64,000 bases of DNA from Pisaster brevispinus (lineage: Eukaryota; Echinodermata; Asteroidea; Forcipulatida; Asteriidae), in assembly GCA_023634235.1 (NCBI GenBank), contig JAMKCF010000007.1, forward strand, positions 14,700,592 to 14,764,591, read 5' to 3'. The notes beneath the pieces are model-generated. The model ran no database searches and was not told where the DNA came from. It saw nothing but the letters and a program-made list of their open reading frames with translations. The position numbers were made by a program, and so were the translations under genes. Below, one piece after another: positions 24,991-36,200 of the stretch; position 1 is the stretch's first letter; each line of letters begins with the position of its first letter.

Positions 24991-25515
24991 GACGTTGAAA
25001 TAACTTTGTTTTATGGTATTTCGACGTTGTGACGCCATATCAACCAAAATTCAACTTTGAAATAACATTGTGTGTCCACTGGGCAATGCTGGCTCAACAA
25101 TGATAGCCGACGTAAAACCAATGTGACAATGCTGTCCTAAAGCCAACATTGGTCCTACGTTGCAAACTAACACAATGTCGATACTGCTTTACCACTAATA
25201 ACCAAAGTTGGCTCAACATTGATCGTCAACGTAAAACCATTATTATATTGTCGACCTACAACCAATATTGGCAAAAAATCAATACCCCAACACATTGCCA
25301 ATTGTTGTTGTTTTTTTCTTAAATCTAACGTTGCTCTATTTATTGCTGACAGAAAGACAATGTGATTTTGACGACCTTGACCCAATGTCAGAAACAAACA
25401 TATTGCCAACACTGTTCATGGCAACATGAGGCCAATGCAAAAAGCTAATACAATACCAACGCCAACATTGTCGACCAAAAGCCAATGTTGGCCCAATGTA
25501 TGAATGTTATCTGGG

Positions 25516-26268
25516 AAAGTGCTTACCAAAGGTTGTGAAGTTCTTTTGATTCGTTGCTCTGATATTAAATTCAGCAAACCTCTCTCTGAGATGGACATGA
25601 GTTCAATATAAGAGTTTAAAATGCACGTACCTTGGTTACCTCCTGGGTTTGTTTTGTGATCAGTTCATTCTGGCTGTCATTACAATCTACTACTCAGTGT
25701 AGTCATCTGTGGTTTCCATCAGTGAGTATAAATAGCAGTACATGTCCAAGTGTGTTGTCTTTCTGTGGTGCCTTTTTGTCTTTATTATGCTGTTGTATGT
25801 TGTGTTTTGCTGGTGTCAACATCTTATGTTGCAAAACGTCAAGGAAAATGTAGACAAATCAATCTAAAAGAAAGGAAATTTCAAAATCAAGGAGTTAATT
25901 ATCTATGTACACACACTACAATCCTACCTCAGATTCAAATACAATTATGCCTTGTTGGTTAACGGGATGTTTCTTACAGAAACTACATGTAGGTGTATTT
26001 TTGGCAAAGCAAGTTAAGTTTTAGCTGATGGACCACGGGGTTGGAATACTCTTGGAGGCATGGCCGGTGTTTGGATGAAAGGATTTTTTTTTTAAGATCT
26101 TGAAAAATTTTATGTTTGTAACAGATATGAAAGAGTTACAACTTTCAACATTGGGAGCTTTAGATGCATGCGCTTTTGTTTTTAACAGAATAAGAGGAAT
26201 AAGCAAGTTAAAGAATATTCATGACTCTTGAAACCTTTTTGTGCTGTGGGCAGGTCACGGCATAAACA
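25516..26268. other. no feature seen
   Basis: Flank of the nested stack; no exon, repeat or terminal structure recognised. Confidence 0.5.
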
Positions 26269-27072
26269 GGGTACGTTCAGACAAGGAGTTAAACTAACCC
26301 TTAATCCAAAAGTGCTAAAATAACCCTCTGTTGGAACGCAAAAATCCGGTCCGCAAGGGTCAATTTGACCCACAGAATTTGGCTAAACTAGTCCTTAAAA
26401 AAAGGTGGACTAGCGCAGACTAGTCCAGGTTTTACAACCAACCCCCCGCTGCGAGGCCAAATAAACCATCAATGGGACGCAACTGACCAGCAACTTCCGG
26501 TCTATTTTACTCCATGTGACCGCGCCAGAAAAGGTGATGTCATCTTTATGTAAATCAATCGATCGCATGCATGCATGTACATTCGTGTCCTTTTTACATT
26601 GTACATGCAAGTGGTTCAGCCTTGGTGGTACATGTACACACACACATGTACATTGCTCGCTCGTCGCTTTTTTTCAGTAATCGTCATAGTTTATTTCTTC
26701 CTCTCCCCTGCCTTTGCTTCACATCCCCGGTATTCTCCTTCGCTGGAAAAGCTCCGAACAGACCACAGTAAAAAAAAGTCAAACGAAAGGCATTTGAGCA
26801 TGTTATTGTTTACAGGCGCCATTTTTTTTACGTTGTTGTTGTCACGACGACACATCAGCAGCATAGTTAAAATGTGATGAACCGGAACCAGCAGTCGGAA
26901 ATGGTCAACGACTTATGACCTAGTAATCAACTTCGTGGGTCAGTTTAGTCCACCGGACAGAATAAACTTATTGTGTGAATGCAAGCACAGTTTGGATTAA
27001 GTCATTTTTATCTTGTGGACACCCGGGGTGCTCGGATTAAGGGTTAGTTTAACTCCCCGTCTGAACGTACCC
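26269..27072. mobile_element. 804-bp MITE-like element with 39-bp inverted repeats
   Basis: The left end GGGTACGTTCAGACAAGGAG continues TTAAACTAACCCTTAATCC. The right end is its inverse with two or three mismatches (GGATTAAGGGTTAGTTTAAC, TCCCCGTCTGAACGTACCC). ACA occurs on both outer sides, a possible 3-bp target duplication. Inner sequence has a second inverted motif set (GACTAGTCC, TTTAGTCCACCGG) and no transposase frame. Superfamily not assigned. Confidence 0.8.
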
Positions 27073-27574
27073 ACATATACGCATGCTGTGCATTTTGTGT
27101 ACCGTTCATGATCTCTATCGTGTCTATAATCACACTATTTGTAGCTTGTGTAGATGTAATAAGTGTAGTCTGAGGATGGAAAGGATTCATAGACTGGCCC
27201 AGCCTTTTATTTATTTGAACAGTAGATTGTGAAAAGCCTGCTACAATAAACTGAGTTGGTTTTAATCACATTCTTCATATATGGGATAAATGAGCTATAA
27301 GGGTTATTACATTTTCACCACATAGTCATGTTAACAAATTTTGTTAATTAACCATTTGCGTTAGTGCGTTTTCCGCGCTGTTGGAATCAACATGTACGCT
27401 AACACACTTTGTAACCTTCGTAACACTTCTTCAATCTGGTGGTTAAAAACTGATGGTCATGTTACTGACTTGTTAGTAAATCCCATTGTTCTACCCAATA
27501 TTGGCCTTAAGACAAAGCTAAAATATTGTCAAACCCAGTTAGTACTAATCATTTAACACTCAAACAAAAATAAA

Positions 27575-29450
27575 CTAGACATTCAGTTTTTGTTTACTAC
27601 AAAAATAAGGTGTTTGTGATTGATGTCATCAAATTATGATTTAATAATATTTAATTTTATCGACTCGATTTGTGGTCCAGGAGTAAGGGTTTGTTCCAAT
27701 TTAAATCTTCAACTTCCGGTTTGAACCAAAATTTAGGTTAAATGAGGTCATACTGTGTAGCGCTAGGTAAGTCCTAGGAGCCCTTTATAATGCAGTGTAA
27801 TTGATTAAAATCCAATGTGTGGTTCGAGAGTTATGATTGTTTTAAGTATTGAATTTGATCATCCGGTTTGAACCGGAAGTCAAGGCCAAATTGGGTCACA
27901 TTCTGTGTGTCAATTCTTAAGTTGATACATACTTTGCCAATGATGTAAAGATTGTAAAACAACAAAGTGTGCTTAAGAAGTTATGATTTTTTGGAACATT
28001 GACTTTTAACTTCCGGTTTAACCGGAAGTCAGCTTTAAATGAGGTCAAACTGTGTATCGTTTGTTTAGTCTTAGGAGCTCTTTCTGATGATGCTTACTTG
28101 GTAAAAATACAACGAGTGTTTGAGGAGTTTTTATTTTTTAAATTATTAAATTCATCTTCCGGTTTGAACTGGAAGTCAAAGTCAAATGGCATAACATTTT
28201 GCATATGTTTCTTCACTTGTTACCTACCTTCCAAATGATGCATAGATTGTAAAAATCCAATGTGTGGTTCAGAAGTTATGATTTTTTTAAACATGAAACT
28301 TTAACTTCCGGTTTGAACCGGAAGTTAAGGTCAAACGGGTCACATTTTGTGTAGCGCGTGTTTTATTTATCAAGACCGTTCAAAAGACGTATAGATTGTT
28401 GAAATCTAATGTGTGGTTAAAGAGATATAAATTTTTTAAATATTACACGGACTATCATTAATTGGGTTTGCAATGTACACGTACAATGAAAAAGCGAGCG
28501 ACGGTACATGTATTCGCACATGTAGTACATGTCAACTTAACTACACGTGCATTGTACACGTGCGTGGCTGTGTAAAGTGTCGGCGTATGTTTGTGTTAGC
28601 CTACACTATCGTGCGTTGTAATACAATGAAAATCAACAGACACGTGCGCTTTCGATGCCCGGTTTTGACCATATTATTTCTGTGCAAAAGTTTCGGCAGG
28701 ATATTAAACTCATCTATAACCTGATGCAAAATTCATGTTAAAACATGAGGTAGTTTTTGAGATATGAATTTTTGAAATTTTCAACTTCCGGTTTGAACCG
28801 GAAGTCAAGGTCAAGTGGGGTCATGTGGTGAGTAGCGTTTGTTGACCTTTTATTGACCTATCCGATGATGTGTAGATTGTAAAAATCCAACATGTGGTTC
28901 ATGAGTTATGATTTTTTACAATTATTAAACTTTGATTTAATGTAATTCAATACCCGATGATGTCATCATGACATCATCAAGTTTGTGTCGTCTTGATATT
29001 GAGGTTCATATGTCTGATGAGTTTCAACCTTCAGTTCAATTTAAATATTGATTTATGCTGTAGAAAAGCAAAAAACATGACTTTTTGAAGGAAAACAATC
29101 GAAGGCAAACTTCGACCTAAGGTGATGACCCGGAAGTAAAGGTCATACGATTTTGGCGTTAACTTTTTAAAAGTTGCCCAAGTATTGATCTATCAGATAC
29201 CAAACTTTGAACATCATACTTTTGAAACTCACGAAGATACAGCGAATAGAAATGGTCAATTTTCAACTTTGAAAACCTTGTAAATCGACACCTGATGACG
29301 TCATCATGACGTTATAAAATTTGTACCGTCTTAATATTGAGGTTCAATTGACCGATGAGTTTCAAGGTTCAATTCAGTTTCAATCTTGAGTTGTGCTGTA
29401 GATATGAGTTGAATGGAAGGAAGAAGATGGAGAAGAAAAAAACCAAAAAC
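27575..29450 (+). repeat. palindrome-bearing tandem-repeat element A
   Basis: Units of about 150 bp carry the palindrome CTTCCGGTTTGAACCGGAAG followed by TCAAGGTCAAA, GGGTCACATTTTGTGTAGCG, GATTGTAAAAATCCAATGTG and GGTTCAGAAGTTATGA. Cores lie near 27713, 27853, 28009, 28157, 28305 and 28786. The start GACATTCAGTTTTTGTTTAC resembles that of element B. CRE-like palindromes TGACGTCATCA occur near 28960 and 29295. Confidence 0.8.
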
Positions 29451-29451
29451 T

Positions 29452-30480
29452 AGACATACAGTGTTTGTAAACAACAAACACACAGGTGTTCACGAGTGAT
29501 GTCACATTGTGATTGAATGAACTGGTGACGACATTTTACCATATCAACCTAATGTCTGGTTCAGAAGTTAGATTGTTTTTAAATTTTAATTATCGTCTTC
29601 TGGTTTCTGGAAGTCAAGGTCAAATTGGGTCACACTTGATGTAGCGTTTGTTATGTTTGTGAAGACAATTACGATGATTTATGGATTGTAAAAATGCAAT
29701 GTTTGGTTCAGAAGTTATAATTTTTTCGAATAACAAACATCAACTTCCGGTTTGAACCGGAAGTAAATATCTTATGGGGTCACCCTTTGTAAATGATTTG
29801 TATAATTCGGCCGAATTTCACATATTTATATCTAAACACAAACATCTAAATACCTAGTAAGTTTTAAGTCTCAAACATTTATAGTTCATGATATATGACA
29901 ATTTATCTTATGTAAGAAAATTCAACTTCCGGTTTTGAGCAGAAGTAAAGGTCAGATGGGTCGTACCTTATGAAAGATATGTAGACTTGTTCAAGGGCCT
30001 TCAGATGATATAATGATTAAAGGTGTAGCATCTTTGATTTATAAGATATAACGTTTCCCCCGAAAAAAACCTTCAACGTCCGGTTTCGACCGGAAGTAAA
30101 GGTCACATGGGGTCACATTCTGTGTAAGAGTTGTATACAAAATTTTGAACTTTCATATTTAGCAAAGAACTTGTATGTATCATTTATGGTTCTTTAGATA
30201 TGAGTTTTTCTCGTTATTTTTCATTTTTGATGTTATGACGTCATCGATGACGTCATCGCCTCGATACACTCTATACACTAAGGTCTAAGTACGTGATAAG
30301 TTTCAAGTCTCTAGGAGTTACACTTTTTTTGAAAATTGCGAGAGAAGGTTCTCAGATAAAGTGGAAAAAAAAAAAAAACAGAACAGTAACAATAGGTTTT
30401 TAGGCGGAATGCCCAAACACCAAAAAAAAACACAGCAACAACAAAAGGTGTTCGTGCACATATTGCACGAACACCTAAAA
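29452..30480 (+). repeat. palindrome-bearing tandem-repeat element B with 3' hairpins
   Basis: Begins GACATACAGTGTTTGTAAAC, parallel to the start of element A. Cores lie near 29590, 29741, 29923 and 30074. It ends with two hairpins, GGTTTTTAGGC / GCCCAAACACC at 30393-30421 and AGGTGTTCGTGCA / TGCACGAACACCT at 30446-30477. Two 3' hairpins after a repeat array are reminiscent of Helitron/Helentron-derived elements, but no Rep/helicase is present. Confidence 0.65.
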
Positions 30481-30599
30481 AAGGTCCTAGGATAATCTAA
30501 CGATAGGCAGTAATGCAATCTCACCCCATAATCATATACATTCAATCACAAAAAAATCATACTAACATAATCACATGACACTATCTGCCCCGTCAGTAG

Positions 30600-30900
30600 G
30601 CCTAATGGCGTATTCTGCACACCTAATAATCAGGTTATTGACATATTTGAATCAAGTGATGCAAACTTAGTAAATGTTATTGACACAAAAATGTCATTTT
30701 TCACAATACCAATATTCACGTTATTGACCCGTATTTGACTCCATTTTTTCACACCTAATAATCACCTTTTTGGCCGTTCTTATATTTGTTGTATTAACCA
30801 ATAATGACATATTTGGCTGAATACTTAATTCACGTTGAATTATTAACCACGTTATTGACCTGTTCTTGAATCATGTCATTGTTGCATTTTTTATCACATT
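30600..30900. repeat. loose repeat of CACGTTATTGACC phrases
   Basis: TTCACGTTATTGACCCGTAT, CCACGTTATTGACCTGTTCT and CAGGTTATTGACATATTTGA with CACACCTAATAATCA(C/G) repeat irregularly. Confidence 0.5.
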
Positions 30901-31119
30901 TCCACGTATGGCAATTAATCAATTGATATCATAATTGGTAATTACATCGGTACCAAGGCTTCATGGTTTTGTGTTGTTTATTTATAATTTCAAGTTCACG
31001 TTTCTCCATTTCATTACATTTTTGCAATTAAACGAAAGCCTGGATAGTAAAAGTATGCTGCAAATACATTTTATTTTTTTATTTCTGCACTTTTAAATGA
31101 TAGTGCAGTTTGCATATTT

Positions 31120-31636
31120 CGTCAGCGTTTTCACGAAGTAGCACGCTGCTATACCAGCAAAAAAATAACAATCAGAGAAAAATTAATTAAGAAACTAGAC
31201 ACGAGAGAAGTTCCGTGCTACTTCGTGAAACCAAAAAAGTGCGAAATATGTCTTTTTGCATTTTCACGAAGTAGCACGCGCCTATACTACAATACAGCAT
31301 TTTGTGTTACTTCATGAAACTAGGTCAGCGCGCGCGCGCTCACACAAGTTGCGTGCTACTTCGTGAAAACGTTTTTACCTCACTTTGACTTGAGTGCGTG
31401 CTGTGCATTACAATGGTAAACAGAAGTTGGGTGCTACTTCGTGAAAACAAAAAATGCCACAATTGTGCAAAAGTTGAAAACACTCATTAGCTTAATTAAA
31501 AAAGTAAAGCTGACTGAGCTTTGAAACTTCATGGAATTGTAGGTCTTTATGCATTATCAACAGAAATGTATAAAAATTAAAATGTAAAAAAAACATCCTT
31601 AAGCACGTAGCGTGCTACTTCGTGAAAACGCTGACG
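31120..31636. mobile_element. 517-bp inverted-repeat element with CACGAAGTAGCACG motif
   Basis: Ends CGTCAGCGTTTTCACGAAGT plus AGCACGC are perfectly inverted over 27 bp, and ATTT flanks both sides. Three to four extra internal copies of GTGCTACTTCGTGAAA lie in both orientations. No coding potential. Confidence 0.85.
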
Positions 31637-33282
31637 ATTTATAGGGGCATATATCCAATGATGAACTGACGTTAACAAAGGGCCAACACAGTTTAGTGAC
31701 AATCTACGCAAAAAGAACATTGTCACTTTAACAAAATTCGCTTTAATACTGAAAGTACTGAACATTGATTAGGCTTTGGATGTAGCTGGAGCTTCCTTGT
31801 CCCCTGATACTAACCGTCATCTTTTAAACTAAAAATATGATTATCCTGATAATGGAACAGGACAGTGTACACCAGTTAGATTAAGGAAAATGTGCACATT
31901 TGTTTATGTGATACAAAATTGCAATCATTTGTACATTATGTAGGCAGAATGTAGACCTTAATCTATAGGCCAGAAAATGCATTTTTACCTGAATTTCGAC
32001 TCCACAAAATGACTTTTCCTCATAAGAAACTTCAGGGTATTTCCAAATTGTATTACAATCTCCAAATTACAAAAGTAAGTTTCACAAACCGCGTGTACAC
32101 AAAAATCCCCTATGCTGCATGCACAATTAAATTAAGGAAGCCATGATCAATAGGTGGCGCTATTTTCAAAAGTCCATTCTAAAAACTTAAAAACCTCAAA
32201 ATAATTAAAATTTCTAAAAACCCTAAAATGATATACTTTTGAATAATTTTAGGTAACAATATTATATAACAATTTAAAACCAAACTGTAATAAGCTATAT
32301 TTAAAAAATATTTAATAGAGCATAATAACATGGTTCCAATCTTAAGCTGTGCATGCTATGACATACTTAGTGAGTCGGGGTACCTATTTTAGTAAACAAT
32401 ACCACACATTGCAGTGGTGGAAGGAGCACATGGTTTATGTTAATTTGTTATGACTGGAAGTGAGTCGTCTGAGCTCAACAACAACCCAGTTATTCAGGGT
32501 AAATACTTGTTATAATTTGTTGAAAATTATTATTTAATCTTTAGTGGAATACTTATTTTGCAAGCCTCAATTTGTTTGAGAAAGTAGAATATTAATTATT
32601 TGTATTAATTACTAATTTAGTAATTCAATTATAATTTTTTTTAAGACTAGAAAGTAGTACTAGTTTTCACTTTTTTGAGATTTTTTTTAAATTCAAATAA
32701 ATTGGCCCTTTGCATGAGTATTTTGGTGTATCTGGACCTAAAACTTCTTAAATGCTCCATAAAAAGCAAACAAACAACAAGCAAGAAAAACAAAACAATT
32801 TTACCTTAATTAAATAAAAATAATGAGCCAATTTAAAAAAAAATTGTTTTAAGCTATTGAAATTATGGTAAAAAAATGATCAGGCCAACACAGAAACCCC
32901 CCCCCCCCCCCCCCCCGCTCAACCACCAAATTAACTAAAAGTATTTTAATGTAAACAATTTGAATTCTTGTCAAAAATGGTTTCAGCTGGTTTTACAAAC
33001 TGGTGGTTTTGACTTCCCCAAAGAAGTAATTTTGAAACATAAAAAATAAATAATTAATAAAAATAAAAAATAATTACAAAATTAATAGGTCAGTAAAAAT
33101 TTTTTAAAATACTTACAAAATATAAAATAAAAAATTATAAATACATGTTATTTTGAACTCACTTTTAACAATCAAATGTTTACTTCAGGGAGGATTTTTA
33201 ACTTTTTAGTATAATTTCCATTGAAAAATCATTAAAAATTTTAATAAAGGGACATTAAAAAGTTAATAAAAGCCTACATTAC
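31637..33282. other. very AT-rich DNA with C20 run
   Basis: Low-complexity A/T-rich sequence with a run of 20 C at 32897-32916. No coding signal. Confidence 0.6.
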
Positions 33283-36200
33283 ATGTACATGTAGGCCTTG
33301 GTCAGCCCAGATACTTGTTAAGTTTCCTACTTATTTCCAAGGACCAATATACTGCCTGTTACTGGTATATAAAACAACATGAACCTTAAAATTGTTTAGC
33401 TTTTGCTATAACTAATAACATTTAATGGTGTTTATAGCTTCATAGAGCAAAGTAAAAACAGAATTTTAAAAAGGCAACGCAATTATGTAACAAAAACATC
33501 CAAACCCTACACTTCCAAAAAATGCAAAGAATTTACACTTTTTCAAATGTTTTTCTACTTCAATTATCCTGTTGCTTTAGTGACCATGTACCACAACAAA
33601 ATGTGTACCATTGAAGCAATAAACTTGTTGTCCTACCCAAGCACCCGCACCCTCCCCCCCCCCTCCAAAAAAGAAAGAAAGAAGAAAAAAAAAGAATATA
33701 AATAGTTAAAAAAAATTAAATGGCAGCAATGACAATGTTTTCAATTGATATTTTCATCTAATGAATTAAAAATGACTATTTTTCTTCTGACGATAAATGT
33801 TTTTAATGAGTGTAAGATCTAAAAGCATTGAGTAATGAGCTGGCAAAAAATTAGCCTTTATTGACAATTTAATATATCATCACTTTTTTGTCATTAATAC
33901 CAACAACTCTTTGAAAGACAAAGAATGTTAAATTCTTAGAATAAATGCCATAAATGCCATTTAGTAGCAGCTAAAAACAAAGCAAGACTAATGTAATGTA
34001 ATTTAGTAATGAACAAACTAGTAGTTTTTAAATTACGGAATTTGTTACTGGTGTAAAAACAAAATTAATAAGTTTCTATTTGTTCAATTAAAAAAATGTT
34101 TTTCAGCTGATCAGGATTTTTTCAAACTACATTAATTTTGGATGGTTTGGTAAAAATAATTGGCCTTTTCGCTCATCAGGGTAAAGTCAGGGGTGTTTCC
34201 TTGCCACTAAGTTAGCTAATTAAAGGGGAAAATTAAATTACTGGGTAATGTAAGTGCTCAAATCAGTCTAGGCAATAGCGGGACATGTAAAGAAGTCACT
34301 TAAAGAGGTAACACATTTTAGGAAATGCACATCAATTTTTTTAATATGCCTTTTTTTAATATGGTAGGAATTGTTAACCCTTTTTCAGGGGTTCAAATCG
34401 GATAATGGAATAATAATAGATACAATTTTCATGCACCACCTACAACAAATAACAAAAATATTCAATTGCAACAACAAACTTGCTGAGGTAACTTAGCCAA
34501 CCACCCTTCCAACTTTTTGAAGGGGAAAAATGTTGAAACAGGCAGCAATTACAAATGTTTTTTTTCTAATTAGCGTCAACTGAGCTACCTCAGAATAATG
34601 AAAAAAATTCCCATTTTAGGATAAGGTTTTGAAGGAACTTAATTTTAAAGAGAGAATGACTGTTTGTCTCTATTTAAAAACAACAAATAAATAACAAACA
34701 AATATTAAATAAATGATTTTTTGAAAACACTTATTGCAACAGAGTTTGTTACTGCATGTTTGATATTCCTCCTATTTCTGTCTTATGTCCAATTTTTACT
34801 TTAACAAAAGTGGGTTTTTTTCCCCCTTTGAAAATTCTGAAAAACAAGTACCCTAAAAAGTATATGAAAGCTTATACGATATGTACATGTAGGCCTTGGT
34901 CAGCCCATGTACTTGTGAATTTTCCCACTTTTTTCCAAGGACCAAGAATAATGCCTGTTACTAGTACATAAAACAACATGAACCTTAAAATGTGCAATGT
35001 TTTTTTGCTACTGATAACATTGTCAGGCTGTGAATCAAAACTTCACATAACGGTGTCAAAATCTTGACAGAAGTTTTAAAGACAAAATGGCATTTTGAAA
35101 CTATCTCAAAAATTAACTATTAACAACAACAACACTTTATAATTATAAACAGTACTCTGAATTTACAGGTTTTCAAACAGTTCACTGTTATTAGCCAATG
35201 GTGGGTTAAATGATCATATGAGCATGCCCAACAAAAAGCCCAGTACCATTGCAGCAATGCTCTGGCTTGGCTATCTAAGCTCCCCCACCCCCTCAACATA
35301 ACAAAAGCCATTTAGAGAAACAGGCAACAATGGTTTTCAATTTGAATAAATTACTATTGACTATTTTATAAGATTTTTGTTATTTAGATAAATATTTTTA
35401 GTGAGTGTAAAATCTAAAAAGTATTGAGTAATGAGCTGGTTAAAATTACCTTTTATTGACAAATTAATAAATCCAGACCAAACTATCTGAAATTCTCAGA
35501 ATGTAAAATTATAAGAACTAATGCCAAAAATAAATGCAGCAAAAAACAAAGCAAAACTAATTCTGACAGCAGTTTCAGAAATGGACAAACTAGTAAATTT
35601 TACTGATGGAGAAAACAAAACTAATTTGTTTACAACTGATCAAATTTATGACCAATTTAGTGGTGACGTGTCATGTGATGGTGGTCAATGCATTGTGGGA
35701 ACTCAACATGGTCGCCAAACCTGGCAACCATCTTGGATTTTGTGTTTCAAGCCTGTATTTATCGGTTAAAACTTTAACAAGAAATACTATAAATGTTCAA
35801 TCAAGACCCCATATAAAATGTTTAATGGCATTATGTAGATGTTGGTGAAATAAATATTTGTAGCAAGTTTGTAATCTTTGTTTAAGAGGCAATTGGTAGC
35901 TTGATTTGATTATGCACAAAGAATTACTAACGAAAACAAAACCCTATAACTAATAAAACATGTATTCTGCACTTTTTCAAAAAGCTCACTCTTTTCAATC
36001 AGACATTGGAATAAAAACAGTTAAAATTGTCATGCCCCACAAAACAAAATGTTTTTTTTAACACACCTCTTGCTAGTTCTGTGTTTACATGGTCACATTG
36101 GGTTAGTGCATGAGATTTGCGCCACCGTGAACTAGATGCGGGTGCGCATAATTTGCGGGAAATAGTTCCCGAACGAGGCAATACACTTCAACTTTTTGAC

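Larger units (their letters stand above)
21037..25083. mobile_element. inner DNA transposon with CCCAGAGGGCA / CCCAGTGGACA ends, non-autonomous
   Basis: The left end CCCAGAGGGCATAATACGTT and the reverse complement of the right end CCCAGTGGACACACAATGTT are inverted repeats. Both continue into sequence rich in AACGTTGA-type motifs. It splits the outer element's array, whose flanks rejoin as AATAGCCA + ATGCTGGCTC with a probable 2-bp CA duplication. No transposase frame is found; contents are a 111-bp tandem array and two piggyBac-like MITEs. Confidence 0.75.
20003..25515. mobile_element. outer DNA transposon with CCCAGATA ends, non-autonomous
   Basis: The left end CCCAGATAGCATCATAAC and the reverse complement of the right end CCCAGATAACATTCATAC form an imperfect terminal inverted repeat. 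Inside both ends lie matching arrays of a roughly 225-230 bp unit (GCCAACATTGGTCCTACGT, GGAAACCAACACAATGCC) at 20200-21036 and 25084-25500. No transposase frame is seen. The body is interrupted by the inner element at 21037-25083 and a 106-bp MITE at 20847-20952. Confidence 0.7.
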
